Counted from the stretch's first letter, positions 24,908 through 35,060 are shown. The stretch is 64,000 nt of DNA from UBA7672 sp038326205 (GCA_038326205.1 JBBQJV010000010.1:11904-75903), one strand, 5' to 3'. A program made the numbers and translations. Notes: generated from the sequence alone by a model not told the origin.

Positions 24908-25606
24908 TTATCCGATCGCAGTGACCTGCACCGCCGCGTGGTAACGCATGACCGAGAAGCCGATATAGCGGTAGGTGATCTTCTTCTCGGCGACGATCTC
25001 CTGCCAGGCCTTGAACTCGTGTTCGCGCCAGTTCGGGTAATTGTAGTATTCGTCGAACATGATGATCGTGCCGGGACGCATGCGGTCGGCGAGTAGGTCG
25101 AGCACGTACTTGCTCGACTCGTAGGCGTCGCAGTCGATGTTGATGAAGCTGACCGGGCTGGGGTTCGCTTTCAGGAAGCCGGGCAGGGTGGCGTCGAACC
25201 AGCCCTTGTGCAGCGTGACGTTGGACGGGACTTTCGGCAGCTTGCCCTGCTGGGTGAAGCGGCCCTTCTGTTCGAACGTGCCGGTCCAGTCGCCGGGCAG
25301 GCCTTCGAAACTGTCGAAGCCGTGGACGGTGCGGGGCTCGGCGTTCTTGGCGATGATGCGGGTGGAGACGCCGCCGGCGACGCCGAACTCCAGGATCATG
25401 CCGTTGAGCTTGGCTTCCTTCTCGCGCTTCATGCAGAGCTCGATCAAGGGGCGGCGGCCATTGACCAGCATCGCTTCCTTGATGTGAGCCTCGATGTAGT
25501 CGACCGTGTCCTTCTTCGCCCGCACGCGCAGGTCGAGGTACATGTCGTTGAGAAAGTACTTGTGAATCAGCCGGCTGTAGGCGCGGCCGAGAATACGCTT
25601 GTCCAT
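24908..25606 (-). CDS. TylF/MycF-type SAM-dependent O-methyltransferase
   Basis: A 232-residue class I methyltransferase of the TylF/MycF group (macrocin O-methyltransferase-like), which usually methylates sugar hydroxyls. The SAM-binding strand-loop is 'MILEFGVAGGVSTRII', the second 'VHGFDSFEGLPGDWTG', and metal-binding acidic residues are in 'INIDCDAYES' and 'IIMFDEYYNYPNW'. No macrolide or glycan cluster is present, so the acceptor is unknown. The ATG at 25606 is preferred to a start 15 codons upstream by spacing to GCGGAA. Confidence 0.82.
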   Translation of the reverse strand: MDKRILGRAYSRLIHKYFLNDMYLDLRVRAKKDTVDYIEAHIKEAMLVNGRRPLIELCMKREKEAKLNGMILEFGVAGGVSTRIIAKNAEPRTVHGFDSFEGLPGDWTGTFEQKGRFTQQGKLPKVPSNVTLHKGWFDATLPGFLKANPSPVSFINIDCDAYESSKYVLDLLADRMRPGTIIMFDEYYNYPNWREHEFKAWQEIVAEKKITYRYIGFSVMRYHAAVQVTAIG

Positions 25607-25699
25607 GATATTTCCGCTGTTTCCGGCCCGCTTTTGCCGGGCTTGTAACACGCGAGGGCTATCGCGCCAGCGCCGCGATGGAAAAGCGCGTGGGGGAGA

Positions 25700-26098
25700 T
25701 CAGCCGAGGCGGGCGCCGGGGGAGGCGACGCGCAGGACGACAGAACGTGCGATCATGGTTTCGCCCGACAGCGCGATCGCTGATGAGGGGACCACAACGG
25801 CCTTGAGGCCTTTGGACCGCAGGGCGGTTGCGACGGTCTGGGCGCGATCGCCATCGGCGGCGGCCCGCACGACAATCCCCTTTGCGCCGCAGGCACGGGC
25901 ATCTGCGGCGATCCTGACTATCGTGGAATCGGAGAAAGAGCTCAACTCCGCCGAGTTGGGGGCGAAGTAGACGGTCGATTCGTATGCGGGGCAGGCTCCG
26001 GACTTGCCAGCAGGCGTCTGGGCCGACGCAGCGTCGTAGGCACAGCCGGCGAGGCCGATGGCAAATGCGCCTAAAGTCATTGCGGTGAGACGTTGCAT
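25700..26098 (-). CDS. Lipoprotein with partial OmpA-like domain
   Basis: A 132-residue lipoprotein with lipobox LAGC (Cys19). The mature part 'STVYFAPNSAELSSFSDSTIVRIAADARACGAKGIVVRAAADGDRAQTVATALRSKGL' follows the OmpA C-terminal pattern (F...SA.L, helix, 'v.G.aD', 'R...V...L...G'). The terminal NR-R motif of peptidoglycan-binding OmpA domains is poorly kept, so binding to the wall is uncertain. Three repeats of AGTTCC/GGAACT lie just upstream of the start. Confidence 0.7.
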   Translation of the reverse strand: MQRLTAMTLGAFAIGLAGCAYDAASAQTPAGKSGACPAYESTVYFAPNSAELSSFSDSTIVRIAADARACGAKGIVVRAAADGDRAQTVATALRSKGLKAVVVPSSAIALSGETMIARSVVLRVASPGARLG

Positions 26099-26116
26099 GT
26101 AAGCCCTCCAGATCCA

Positions 26117-26150
26117 GTTCCCTAACGGCCCGGAACTGAGTCTAGTTCCA
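26117..26150. promoter_or_regulatory. Three alternating inverted hexamers upstream of the OmpA-like lipoprotein
   Basis: AGTTCC at 26117-26122, GGAACT at 26133-26138 and AGTTCC at 26145-26150. The middle copy can pair with either neighbour, or two overlapping palindromic sites may be bound by a regulator. It lies 19-52 bases upstream of the minus-strand start codon. Confidence 0.35.
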
Positions 26151-26294
26151 TGAAGGGCGTCCGATTGGCCGGAACCGGGCGGATTGTGGCGGGGCGGGGG
26201 TCATTTCTGGTCGTTTGACCGCTTGCGCGGGAGCGTTCGGGCGCCTATTCCCTCGCGGCGGACACGCGTGCTCAGATTGGCGCGCAAGCCTGAC

Positions 26295-26369
26295 GCCGGA
26301 TTAGCTCAGCGGTAGAGCAGCGGTTTTGTAAACCGAAGGTCGGGGGTTCAATCCCCTCATCCGGCACCA
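26295..26369 (+). tRNA. tRNA-Thr (anticodon TGT)
   Basis: A full cloverleaf of 75 bases: acceptor stem GCCGGAT/ATCCGGC, D arm GCTC/GAGC, anticodon loop TTTGTAA, T arm GGGGG-TTCAATC-CCCTC and an encoded CCA. The outer anticodon-stem pair (27-43) is G-A instead of a Watson-Crick pair. It lies between the divergent lipoprotein gene and the alpha-2-macroglobulin gene. Confidence 0.95.
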
Positions 26370-26524
26370 GCGTATTTCGTTTACGGCGATCCGTAGACGG
26401 ACTGCAAACTACGAAACTCACTCTTTTTCAGCAGCTTGCCTGTTGCGGCGTCTTCCATACGCACCGTCTTGCGTTAGGGTGAGCACGCACAGGGGAATAC
26501 GGGTTGGGGATCAGGAGGGACTAG

Positions 26525-29500
26525 GTGAGGTCGAACAGGATCTTGCGCGCCATGGCGGTTGCGACCGCGGGCGTGCTTTCTGCGGTTGTGCTTGTCGGCT
26601 GCGGCCAGTCGGGCAGCGGTACTGACGCCGCTATCGTCTTGGGCAAAGACCAGGGTCCTCAGCTCGAAACCCGGCAGGCGAATTCGGCGCGCGCGACCGG
26701 ATCTGGCGAGTTCGAGTTCGTCCGTTACACGATCGACGTCACCAAGGACCTGCCGCGGGCCTGTCTCGCCTTCTCGTCCAGCCTAAACCCCGCGACCGAC
26801 TATCGACCGTTTGTGGACATGGGAGACGGTCCACAGATTGCGCTATCGGTCGAAGGTTCCAGTCTCTGCCTCGGCGGCCTGAAGTTCGGCGATGACCGCA
26901 ACATCAAGATTCGCTCCGGCCTGACGGCCACGGACGGCCGCACTCTGGCTTTCGACGAAGACGTCGCGATATCGTTCGGTGATCGTCCCTCCTATGTCGG
27001 CTTCAAGGGCGACGGCGTGATCCTGCCGCGCATCGATGCGGACGGCCTCGCGCTGGAGACGGTGAACGTCGAGAAGGTGAAGGTCACGATCTCGCGTATT
27101 ACGGACCGCGCGCTGGCGTTCAAGACCATCACGCAGGGCTATTCGCACAGCCAGGGCGGCTGGGGCTATATGGACTATGGTTCGGATGTTGGCGACGTCG
27201 CCGAGGAGTTGTGGACCGGCGAGATTAATACGCCGGGATCGGCTAACTCATCCAAGACGACGGTATTCCCGATTGCGAAAGCCATCCCGCGCCTGCAGCC
27301 GGGCGCTTATTTCGTCGAACTCGACCAGCTCGATGGGGCCGATAAGGTTCCGGACAATGCGGCGCACGCCAAGCGCTGGCTTGTGATCACCGATCTCGCG
27401 CTTACAACCTACACCGGCAATGAGGGCATGTCGGCGACGGTGCGATCGCTGCAGTCGGCCAAGGCGGTTTCTGGCGTGAAGCTTGAGCTGATCGCGCGCA
27501 ACAACGAAATCCTCGCGCGCGGCGATTCAGACAATTCCGGCCGCGTGAACTTCTCCGGTCCAATCATGAGTGGAGCGGGTAATGTCGCCCCGCGCATGCT
27601 GATGGCGTATGCGCCCAATGGTGACTTCGCGATCCTCGACCTTGATCGCACGCCGGTCGATCTGAGCGAACGCGACATTGGCGGACGCTCGCCGGCGCAG
27701 GCCGCTGATGCGTTCGTTTACACTGAGCGTGGCGTCTATCGTCCGGGCGAGTCCGTACAGATCACTGCGCTGATCCGCGATGCGGCCGCGATCGCGCTGA
27801 GCAATCGTGCGGGCTCCGTCGTGGTGTTCGGCCCGAACGGGTTGGAAGCCGGACGCCTACGCTTCACGGATACGAAGCAGTTCAACGGCGCTGTGACCTA
27901 CGCCTTTCCCGTGCCGCGTGCGGCGGCGCGTGGAACATGGCGCATCTCGACGGAAGTCGACGGTGTCGGCGTCGTGGGCAGCGAGACGTTCTCGGTCGAG
28001 GACTTCGTACCTCAGCGCATCGCGCTCGAGGTCAAAGCCGACGACAAGGCGCCAATGAAGGCGAACGAGACGCGCCCGATCACGGCCAATGTGCGTTTCC
28101 TCTATGGCGCGCCGGGTGCAGACCTGCCGGTGGAAGGCAATGCCCGCATCGAGCCCGACAACAATCCGTTCCCCGAGCTGAAAGGCTTCACTTTCGGGCG
28201 GCATGACGAGAACTTCCGCGAGTCGACCTTCGATCTCGCGACGGCCACGACGGATGGCTCGGGCAGAGCGATAATCTCGCTCGATCCACGTGCGGCTCAG
28301 GAATCCAACTCGTCGCGTCCGCTGCGCTTGCGGGCAGTGATCTCGGCAATCGAGCCGGGCGGGCGTGCGGTGCGGGATGATGTTCGTGTCGCGTATCGTC
28401 CGTCAGATCGCTATGTTGGGATCAAGCCGGCCTTCGACGACCAGTCTTCGAAAGAGGGCGACTCGGCGAGCTTTGATGTCGCGTCGGTGGATCGCAATGG
28501 CGTTCTCAAGGCGGCCAACATCAACTGGCGTCTCGTCCGTATCGACTGGAAATATGACTGGTACCGCGAAGATGGCGGCGCATGGCAGTGGCGGCAATCG
28601 CGCCGTGTTGTCGAAATCGAAAGCGGTCGCCTTGCGATGGCCGACGGCAAGACCGGTACGCTGAAGACGCGTCAGCTCGACTATGGCGACTTTGAAATCT
28701 ACCTGACCGAAGAAGCAAATGGCGGCGAAGCTTCCTACGCGTTCTGGTCCGGCTGGGGAGGGCAACCGCAGGATGGCGTCGAGGCGCCGGATCGCGTGCG
28801 CGTTCAGGTTCCAGATTCGCTTCCCGCCATCGGTGGCGACGTCGATGTCACGATCATGCCGCCCTATTCAGGTGAAGCGGAAATCGTTGTCGCGTCCGAA
28901 AATGTCATCACCACCCGTTCGGTGAAGGTCGAGGCAAACAAGGGCGCGCATATCAAGCTGCCGGTCACCAAGGAGTGGGGCGCAGGCGTCTATATCATGG
29001 CGACGGTCTATACGCCGCGCGATGCCGCCAAGACGCCGAAACCGCGACGCGCCGTTGGCGTCGCTCACGTTGCGGTCGATGTCAGCCCGCGCACGTTCAA
29101 GCTCGATATTGCGGCGCCGCCTGTCCAAAGGCCGAACAGCAAGATGACGGTGAACATCACGGCCGGTGGACCGAATGATAATGGCTATGTCCAGCTGGCT
29201 GCTGTCGATGAAGGCATCTTGCTTCTGACCGGTTTCAAAACGCCGGACCCCGCCGCATACTTCTTCGGCAAGCGTCGTCTCGGCGTGGAACTGCGCGACG
29301 ATTACGGCCGACTGCTCGATCCCAACCAGGGCGCCGCGGGCAACATCCGTCAGGGCGGCGACCAGATTGGCGGCGCTGGACTTACTGTTGTGCCGACGGA
29401 ATCGGTGGTGCTGATGTCGGCGCCAGTGAAACTGAATGGCGGCAAGGCGACGGTGACGCTCGACGTGCCGGCGTTCAATGGTGAGCTGCGGCTGATGGCC

Positions 29501-31429
29501 GTGGCGTGGTCCAACTCGGGTGTTGGCTCTGCATCGAAACCGGTGACGGTGCGCGATCAGGTTCCGGCCCTGCTGGCCCTGCCTCGCTTCCTGTCGCCGG
29601 GAGATACGGCTACGGCGACACTGACGCTGGACAACGTTGAAGGTCAGGCAGGCGCCTACACAGCTGCGCTTCAGGCCGGTGCGCCGGTGCAGGCAACGAC
29701 GGGGCAGTTGGCGACGACGCTCGCCAAGGGACAGCGCGTCGATCTTGACGCTGGCTTCTCCTCGGCGGCGGAAGGCATTTCGACTGTTGCGTTCAATCTC
29801 GCGGGGCCGGGCAACTATGCTGTCTCGCGATCCTACCAGATCCAGACACGTTCAGCCTGGCTGCCCGCAAGCAACGTGGTTCGCACAACGATTCAGCCGG
29901 GGGCGACGTTCTCGACTGCTGCCGACGCGCTGTCCTCATTCGTGCCGGGGTCGTCCTATCTGCAGGTGTCGTTCTCGCCCATTCCGATGGACGCTGCGGC
30001 CCTGTTCGACTCGCTCGACCAGTATCCGTACGGGTGCACCGAGCAGATCACGAGCCGTGCGTTGCCGCTCCTGTATGCTTCGCAGATTGCGGCTCTCGCA
30101 GGACGCAAGACACCGGGTGACCTCAAGGGTCAGGTTCAGGAGGCGGTCAACACGCTGCTGAACCGGCAAGGTGCGGATGGCGCCTTTGGTCTGTGGCGCA
30201 CGGGTGACGGGCTTTCCAGCCCGTGGCTTGGTGCCTATGCGACGGACTTCCTGTTCCGCGCGAAAGCGGCTGGCTATGTCGTCCCGGCTGCGGCGCTCGA
30301 CAAGGCGTATGACTCGCTCGAGGAATTCGCCGTGCGGGAGTCGCGTTACTCATCGGGTTATGACTTCGAAGTTTATGAGAGCCGCTGGAGCAACGATACC
30401 GCCAAGGCGATGATGGACCGTTCGGTGGCCTACGCCGCCTACGTTCTGGCCAAGGCGCGTCGGATGGACAAGGCGCGTCTTCGCTATCTTCACGACGACA
30501 AGCTGAACCAGATCGCGAGCCCGCTTGCGCGCGCGCAGATCGGCGCGGCGCTTTACATGATTGGCGACAACGCCCGTGCGAAGTCCGCTTTCGAGCGGGC
30601 GGAGCAGGCGCTCGGCTACACCAACACCGGCGACTACTACCAGACGCCGCGCCGCGATCTCGCGGGTATGCTGGCCGTGGCGCAGGAAGCCAAGCAAACG
30701 ACGTTGGTGACGCGCCTGTCGCAACGCGTGGCGCAGGACCTGCCCGAGCCGGATCGCCTCACGACGCAGGAGAAAGCCTTCCTCCTGCTCGCGGCGAACG
30801 CATTGTCGGGTGGCCAAGCTGCGGTGAATGTCGTCGTGCAGGGTCAGGCCGACAGCAAGTCGGTTGGCGTCTATCGCATGACAGAAGCACAAGCAGCGAA
30901 ACCACCGGTGTTCACGAACCGCGGCACGGGACAGCTATGGGTGACGGCGATTTCGCGTGGCTCGCCTGCCACGGCGCCGGCGCCGGCTTTCGATGGCATG
31001 CTTGCCAACAAGCAGCTGTGGAGCCCGAGCGGTCAGTCCATCGACGGAACCAGCTTCCGTCAGGGTGATCGTGTCATCGTGGCGATCACCGTCGCCTCGA
31101 CCGAAATGCGCACCACGCCGCTGGTGATCGCAGACTTGCTACCCGCAGGCTTCGAGATCGAAGCGGTGCTGCGTCCGGGCGATGCTGGCGCGAATGGGCC
31201 GTACCGGTTCCTCGGAGAGCTGGTGCAGCCTGATATCGCGGAGGCGCGTGACGATCGCTTTATCGCCTCGTTCAACCTCTACGATCAGAAGCGCATGACG
31301 GTCGCTTACATGGTTCGCGTGGTGACGCCGGGTACGTTCACAATGCCGGGCGTGGTCGCGGAGCACATGTACAAGCCGGATACGTTCGCGCGGACTGTTT
31401 CGCGGACGATCACGGTGGCGAAGCGGTAA
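26525..31429 (+). CDS. Alpha-2-macroglobulin family lipoprotein (YfhM-like)
   Basis: A giant periplasmic lipoprotein of 1634 residues thought to trap foreign proteases and protect the envelope. The signal ends at lipobox LVGC (Cys26). MG-type beta domains fill the first 1100 residues, including 'ADAFVYTERGVYRPGESV' and 'VQLAAVDEGILLLTGF' (the conserved MG7/A2M block). The thioester CxEQ is present, Cys1171 in 'YGCTEQITSRALP', followed by the helical TED domain. A GTG start has AGGAGGG six bases upstream. pbpC follows 75 bases later, the common pairing that links trap and wall repair. Confidence 0.95.
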   Translation: MRSNRILRAMAVATAGVLSAVVLVGCGQSGSGTDAAIVLGKDQGPQLETRQANSARATGSGEFEFVRYTIDVTKDLPRACLAFSSSLNPATDYRPFVDMGDGPQIALSVEGSSLCLGGLKFGDDRNIKIRSGLTATDGRTLAFDEDVAISFGDRPSYVGFKGDGVILPRIDADGLALETVNVEKVKVTISRITDRALAFKTITQGYSHSQGGWGYMDYGSDVGDVAEELWTGEINTPGSANSSKTTVFPIAKAIPRLQPGAYFVELDQLDGADKVPDNAAHAKRWLVITDLALTTYTGNEGMSATVRSLQSAKAVSGVKLELIARNNEILARGDSDNSGRVNFSGPIMSGAGNVAPRMLMAYAPNGDFAILDLDRTPVDLSERDIGGRSPAQAADAFVYTERGVYRPGESVQITALIRDAAAIALSNRAGSVVVFGPNGLEAGRLRFTDTKQFNGAVTYAFPVPRAAARGTWRISTEVDGVGVVGSETFSVEDFVPQRIALEVKADDKAPMKANETRPITANVRFLYGAPGADLPVEGNARIEPDNNPFPELKGFTFGRHDENFRESTFDLATATTDGSGRAIISLDPRAAQESNSSRPLRLRAVISAIEPGGRAVRDDVRVAYRPSDRYVGIKPAFDDQSSKEGDSASFDVASVDRNGVLKAANINWRLVRIDWKYDWYREDGGAWQWRQSRRVVEIESGRLAMADGKTGTLKTRQLDYGDFEIYLTEEANGGEASYAFWSGWGGQPQDGVEAPDRVRVQVPDSLPAIGGDVDVTIMPPYSGEAEIVVASENVITTRSVKVEANKGAHIKLPVTKEWGAGVYIMATVYTPRDAAKTPKPRRAVGVAHVAVDVSPRTFKLDIAAPPVQRPNSKMTVNITAGGPNDNGYVQLAAVDEGILLLTGFKTPDPAAYFFGKRRLGVELRDDYGRLLDPNQGAAGNIRQGGDQIGGAGLTVVPTESVVLMSAPVKLNGGKATVTLDVPAFNGELRLMAVAWSNSGVGSASKPVTVRDQVPALLALPRFLSPGDTATATLTLDNVEGQAGAYTAALQAGAPVQATTGQLATTLAKGQRVDLDAGFSSAAEGISTVAFNLAGPGNYAVSRSYQIQTRSAWLPASNVVRTTIQPGATFSTAADALSSFVPGSSYLQVSFSPIPMDAAALFDSLDQYPYGCTEQITSRALPLLYASQIAALAGRKTPGDLKGQVQEAVNTLLNRQGADGAFGLWRTGDGLSSPWLGAYATDFLFRAKAAGYVVPAAALDKAYDSLEEFAVRESRYSSGYDFEVYESRWSNDTAKAMMDRSVAYAAYVLAKARRMDKARLRYLHDDKLNQIASPLARAQIGAALYMIGDNARAKSAFERAEQALGYTNTGDYYQTPRRDLAGMLAVAQEAKQTTLVTRLSQRVAQDLPEPDRLTTQEKAFLLLAANALSGGQAAVNVVVQGQADSKSVGVYRMTEAQAAKPPVFTNRGTGQLWVTAISRGSPATAPAPAFDGMLANKQLWSPSGQSIDGTSFRQGDRVIVAITVASTEMRTTPLVIADLLPAGFEIEAVLRPGDAGANGPYRFLGELVQPDIAEARDDRFIASFNLYDQKRMTVAYMVRVVTPGTFTMPGVVAEHMYKPDTFARTVSRTITVAKR

Positions 31430-31438
31430 GAACTGGAT

Positions 31439-31496
31439 AGCGGCGCGGACCTGTTCGGTCTGCGCCGCTGATCCCGGCTGATGCCGGGACGAACGG
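31439..31496. repeat. Two adjacent hairpins, the second REP-like
   Basis: First a 13-bp stem with one wobble (31439-31451 with 31457-31469, loop TGTTC), then a 7-bp stem TCCCGGC/GCCGGGA (31472-31489) followed by CGAACG. The second matches the GATCCCG...CGGGAyGAACG pattern found twice at 63.2-63.3 kb. No T-tract follows, so the pair may fold in the transcript between the alpha-2-macroglobulin gene and pbpC rather than terminate. Confidence 0.5.
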
Positions 31497-31503
31497 CCGA
31501 GTA

Positions 31504-33636
31504 ATGCGTGACCTTCTGACCAAGCTGGTAAAGCGACTGACGCCCCCCAAAGGGTGGCGCATCCGCTTCTGGTGGCCGGCCGAATGGTGGCGGCGCGTCG
31601 CGCTTGTGGCGCTCTACGTACTTGCGCCGATTTGCTTGATTGATCTTGCCTTTCCACCGCCGTTGGATCGGGCCGGGCGTCTGTCCGGCGTGATCATGGA
31701 CCGGCGCGGCGCGGTGTTGCGCGTGTTTCCCGTCGACGATGGCAAGTGGCGGATGCAGGCGCATCTCGATCAGATCGATCCGGACTTCATTGAGGCGCTG
31801 CTGCGCTATGAAGACAAGCGTTTCATGTCTCACGGCGGCGTGGATTTCGCTTCGATGTTGCGGGCCACCGGATCGCTCGCGAGCGCGGGGCGCGTCGTAT
31901 CGGGTGGATCTACCATCACGATGCAGACGGCGCGGCTCCTTGAGCCACGGCCCAGAAATGTCGGATCGAAACTGATCGAGGCGATTCGTGCCTGGCAGCT
32001 TGAGGAAAGGCTGAGCAAGGAACAGATCCTCGAACTCTATCTCACGCTGGCGCCATACGGGGGTAACCTCGAGGGCGTGCGCGCAGCTTCATGGGCGTAT
32101 TTCGGGCGTGAGCCAGACAACCTGTCGCCGGACCAGATCGCAATGCTGATAGCGTTGCCGCAATCGCCCGAAGCGCGGCGGCCGGACCTGAAACCGCAGG
32201 CCGCGATCGTAGCGCGTGAGCGTGTGCTGAATAGGCTTGCGGACGAAGGCCTGTTCGCGCGCGATCTTGCAAAGGAGTCGGCGGAGTATCCCGCGCCCAA
32301 GCGGCGCGATTTTCCAACAGTGGCCTGGCACGCTTCGGAGGAAGCGCTTTCGCGAGCGAAGGCGCCGGACAATATCCGCACGACGCTTGACCTCAATCTG
32401 CAGAAGGAGGTCGAGGATCTGGCGACGCGATCGGCGGGGCCAGCGCGGGACGGCGTACAGGTTGCGATCATGGTGGTGGATGTCGCGAGCCGTGAAGTGC
32501 GCGCGGTGGCCGGATCGGCCAACCGCACTACCGCAGGCGGGTGGATTGACCTGACCAACCGGCCGCGTTCGCCCGGCTCAACGCTGAAGCCGTTCATCTA
32601 CGGTCTGGCGTTTGATGACGGCGTGGCGGCGCCCGACACGCGCATCGCAGATGCACCGCGCCGTTTTTCCAGCTATCGGCCGGACAATTTCGATCGCGCG
32701 TTCCGGGGCGATGTGACGGTGGCGCAGGCGCTGCAGCACTCGCTGAACATTCCCGCAGTGTCGGCGCTGGATGCGGTAGGCGCACAAAGATTTGCGGCGG
32801 CGCTGGCGTTCGCAGGCGCGGATCTATCGATGCCCCTGTCGGGGGACGATGATGCGGGGCTTGCGATTGCGCTTGGCGGTGCTGGCCTCACCGTGCGCGA
32901 ACTGGCGTTGCTGTATGCGGCGCTGGGTGACAAGGGGCGGGCTCTTCCCCTTAACTGGCTGCAATCCGAATCAGAACTGGCCCTCAAGACAAAGACCCCG
33001 TCCACACAGATCATGTCGGCCCAGTCGGCGCGCCAGATCGTCGACATCCTCGCTGCCGCCCCCGCACCCCCGGGCCGCATGCCCGCCCAACTGACGCAGG
33101 ATGCGCCGGTAATCGCGGCCAAGACCGGCACGTCCTACGGCTTTCGCGACGCATGGGCGGCGGGAACGGGAAACGGGTTCGTGGTGGTGGTGTGGATCGG
33201 CCGCGCCGATTCCGCGCCGCGGCCGGGGGTGACTGGGAGGGAGGCAGCGCTGCCGGTGTTGTTTGAAGTTTACGACATGATCTCGCGCATCCTGCCGAAG
33301 CGAAATTCTGGACCCAGCCTGCGTGAGGAAGATCCAGGCGACCACCTGCCGCCGTCGGCGCTGGCGCGTTTCGAGCGCGAGAATGTTCCGCCGCAGATTC
33401 TGTTCCCGCCTGACGGCGCCGAGGTGTGGAAAGATGGCGAGCACACATCGTTCGTGCTGGCGGCCGAGGGACATGGCCAACTTGCGTGGTATGTCGACGG
33501 CAAGCAGCTGGGCCGTAACGTGGCGGGCGATACGGTCTGGCGTCCTGGAATGGCCGGCTTCTTTACCGTCTCGGTGGTTGACGAAGGCGGGCTGAGCACA
33601 AAGGCGCGTGTGCGCATCATGACACCGGACAACTGA
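31504..33636 (+). CDS. pbpC: Penicillin-binding protein 1C
   Basis: A bifunctional wall synthase of 710 residues in the PBP1C class. A single membrane segment lies at about 33-50. The glycosyltransferase 51 domain has catalytic Glu103 in 'RYEDKRFMSHGGVD' and 'GGSTITMQTARLLEP'. The transpeptidase domain has Ser359-Thr-Leu-Lys362 in 'SPGSTLKPF', 'SLNIP' and 'KTGTSYGFRDAW'. A C-terminal beta domain (about 605-705, 'PQILFPPDGAEV', 'LAWYVDGKQLG') is the PBP1C-specific BiPBP_C module. It probably acts with the alpha-2-macroglobulin encoded just upstream. Confidence 0.96.
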   Translation: MRDLLTKLVKRLTPPKGWRIRFWWPAEWWRRVALVALYVLAPICLIDLAFPPPLDRAGRLSGVIMDRRGAVLRVFPVDDGKWRMQAHLDQIDPDFIEALLRYEDKRFMSHGGVDFASMLRATGSLASAGRVVSGGSTITMQTARLLEPRPRNVGSKLIEAIRAWQLEERLSKEQILELYLTLAPYGGNLEGVRAASWAYFGREPDNLSPDQIAMLIALPQSPEARRPDLKPQAAIVARERVLNRLADEGLFARDLAKESAEYPAPKRRDFPTVAWHASEEALSRAKAPDNIRTTLDLNLQKEVEDLATRSAGPARDGVQVAIMVVDVASREVRAVAGSANRTTAGGWIDLTNRPRSPGSTLKPFIYGLAFDDGVAAPDTRIADAPRRFSSYRPDNFDRAFRGDVTVAQALQHSLNIPAVSALDAVGAQRFAAALAFAGADLSMPLSGDDDAGLAIALGGAGLTVRELALLYAALGDKGRALPLNWLQSESELALKTKTPSTQIMSAQSARQIVDILAAAPAPPGRMPAQLTQDAPVIAAKTGTSYGFRDAWAAGTGNGFVVVVWIGRADSAPRPGVTGREAALPVLFEVYDMISRILPKRNSGPSLREEDPGDHLPPSALARFERENVPPQILFPPDGAEVWKDGEHTSFVLAAEGHGQLAWYVDGKQLGRNVAGDTVWRPGMAGFFTVSVVDEGGLSTKARVRIMTPDN

Positions 33637-33641
33637 TTTGC

Positions 33642-34994
33642 TTAACGCGTGAACTTCAGGATTTCCGGATTGGTCGCAATTGCCTCGCGGCCGCCGGCAA
33701 TCAGCTCGTCAATGATCTCTTTCGGAAGACTCACGGCGGTCGCGGCATTGCCGAGGTCGGCGAAGCGCTTGTCGGTGAGATCGCCAAACGAGATCATGTC
33801 GAGGCGAAAATCGACGTCACTACACTTCCAGTCAAGACCCGCCCCGAGATCTGCCGCCGCGTTTGGCGTCAGGGCGCAGCGCCAGTTGATGATGTCGCGC
33901 TGCCAGCGTTCGAGGGTTCCTGCAAAGGCGTCGGCGGCAGCGCGCTTGGGGGCGTTGACGGCGATGCCGAGGGCCGCCTCGATCATTTGCGGTCCGTCCG
34001 GACCGGCTTCCCGTAGCGCCCAGTCGCCCTCGGGATTGCGCTCGGCATTGATGATGATGAAGGCGAGGCGGCGGATCTTGACGGCGTCCCGCGCGGACAG
34101 CGGGCCGTAGGGTTGCTGCGTCGCTGCGCGCAGCGTGACGAGGCTGGACACGCCAAAATTGTCGGCGACGCCGCCGTCGGTCAGATGGAGATACCGCATT
34201 CGCATATCATCACGATAGAAGCGGAAGGCGCGCGCGGTTTCGCGCAGCAGCGTGGGTGAGGCGCGGTTGATTTCGGCGGCGCGCACCCACGGCTGCAGTG
34301 GGGTCGGACAGTTCTCGGCGTAGCTCTTAACCACGACGGGACGGAAGGCGATCGGCACGGACATGGACGCTGCAACCGCATCGGCGAGACGCACGGTCCC
34401 AAGATCGCTGCAGATGGCGTCAAACCACGGCGTTGCAAAAGCGAACGGCGTTCCGTTGTAAAGATCGGCAGCATTGATGATGATGCGTGGCCGATTTGGC
34501 ATGTCGCGCATGTGGGCGCCTTTGAATACTTCCGCGTCGAGCCAGTCCGCCAGCTTGTCCGGTCCGTTGAGGCCGCCCTGCATCAGGCGCTGCCAGTTGT
34601 TCGGAATCATCCAGCTCGTGTTGAGCTGCGCCTCCCAGTCCTTGTCCAGCGCGGCAGCTCGCAGATCGTCAAGACCCGCAGCGCCGTGCTGGCCGAACCA
34701 GGCCGCCGTGATGGAGCCGCCGGAGACTGCAGTGACCAGCGCGACGCGGTCGATCAGTGGCTTGCCACCGGGGTCCTGCATGTCACGTAACTGCTGAAGC
34801 GCGCCGAGCGAGAAGGAGGCTGCGCGGGCGCCGCCGCCAGAAAACGCAAAAGCGATCGCATCGCCGTCGACGCCCACATCTATCTCGGCCAAAGCGACAG
34901 GCGCGACCGTGAGTGCGGTGTTGATCGGACGCGTGTCTGGCGCACTGGCGCAGGCAGCTAGCAACGCGACAAGCGATAGAGCGGCGGTACGCAT
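33642..34994 (-). CDS. Patatin-like phospholipase lipoprotein
   Basis: A 450-residue lipoprotein (lipobox LAAC, Cys15) with a patatin domain. The oxyanion loop is 'AFSGGGARAASFSLGAL'; the nucleophile elbow reads 'TAVSGGS' with Ser91 instead of the usual GxSxG first Gly; the acid is Asp in 'TDGGVADNFGV'. The catalytic Ser-Asp dyad is thus present. It would hydrolyse acyl esters of phospholipids at the periplasmic face; secretion as an effector is not indicated. It converges on pbpC with only 5 bases between stops. Confidence 0.87.
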   Translation of the reverse strand: MRTAALSLVALLAACASAPDTRPINTALTVAPVALAEIDVGVDGDAIAFAFSGGGARAASFSLGALQQLRDMQDPGGKPLIDRVALVTAVSGGSITAAWFGQHGAAGLDDLRAAALDKDWEAQLNTSWMIPNNWQRLMQGGLNGPDKLADWLDAEVFKGAHMRDMPNRPRIIINAADLYNGTPFAFATPWFDAICSDLGTVRLADAVAASMSVPIAFRPVVVKSYAENCPTPLQPWVRAAEINRASPTLLRETARAFRFYRDDMRMRYLHLTDGGVADNFGVSSLVTLRAATQQPYGPLSARDAVKIRRLAFIIINAERNPEGDWALREAGPDGPQMIEAALGIAVNAPKRAAADAFAGTLERWQRDIINWRCALTPNAAADLGAGLDWKCSDVDFRLDMISFGDLTDKRFADLGNAATAVSLPKEIIDELIAGGREAIATNPEILKFTR

Positions 34995-35060
34995 CGGAAG
35001 TCCCCACTGGCTATCGGCGGCAAGGTCTGCCGATGGCGCCGGGTTGTCCAGTCGCTTCGC

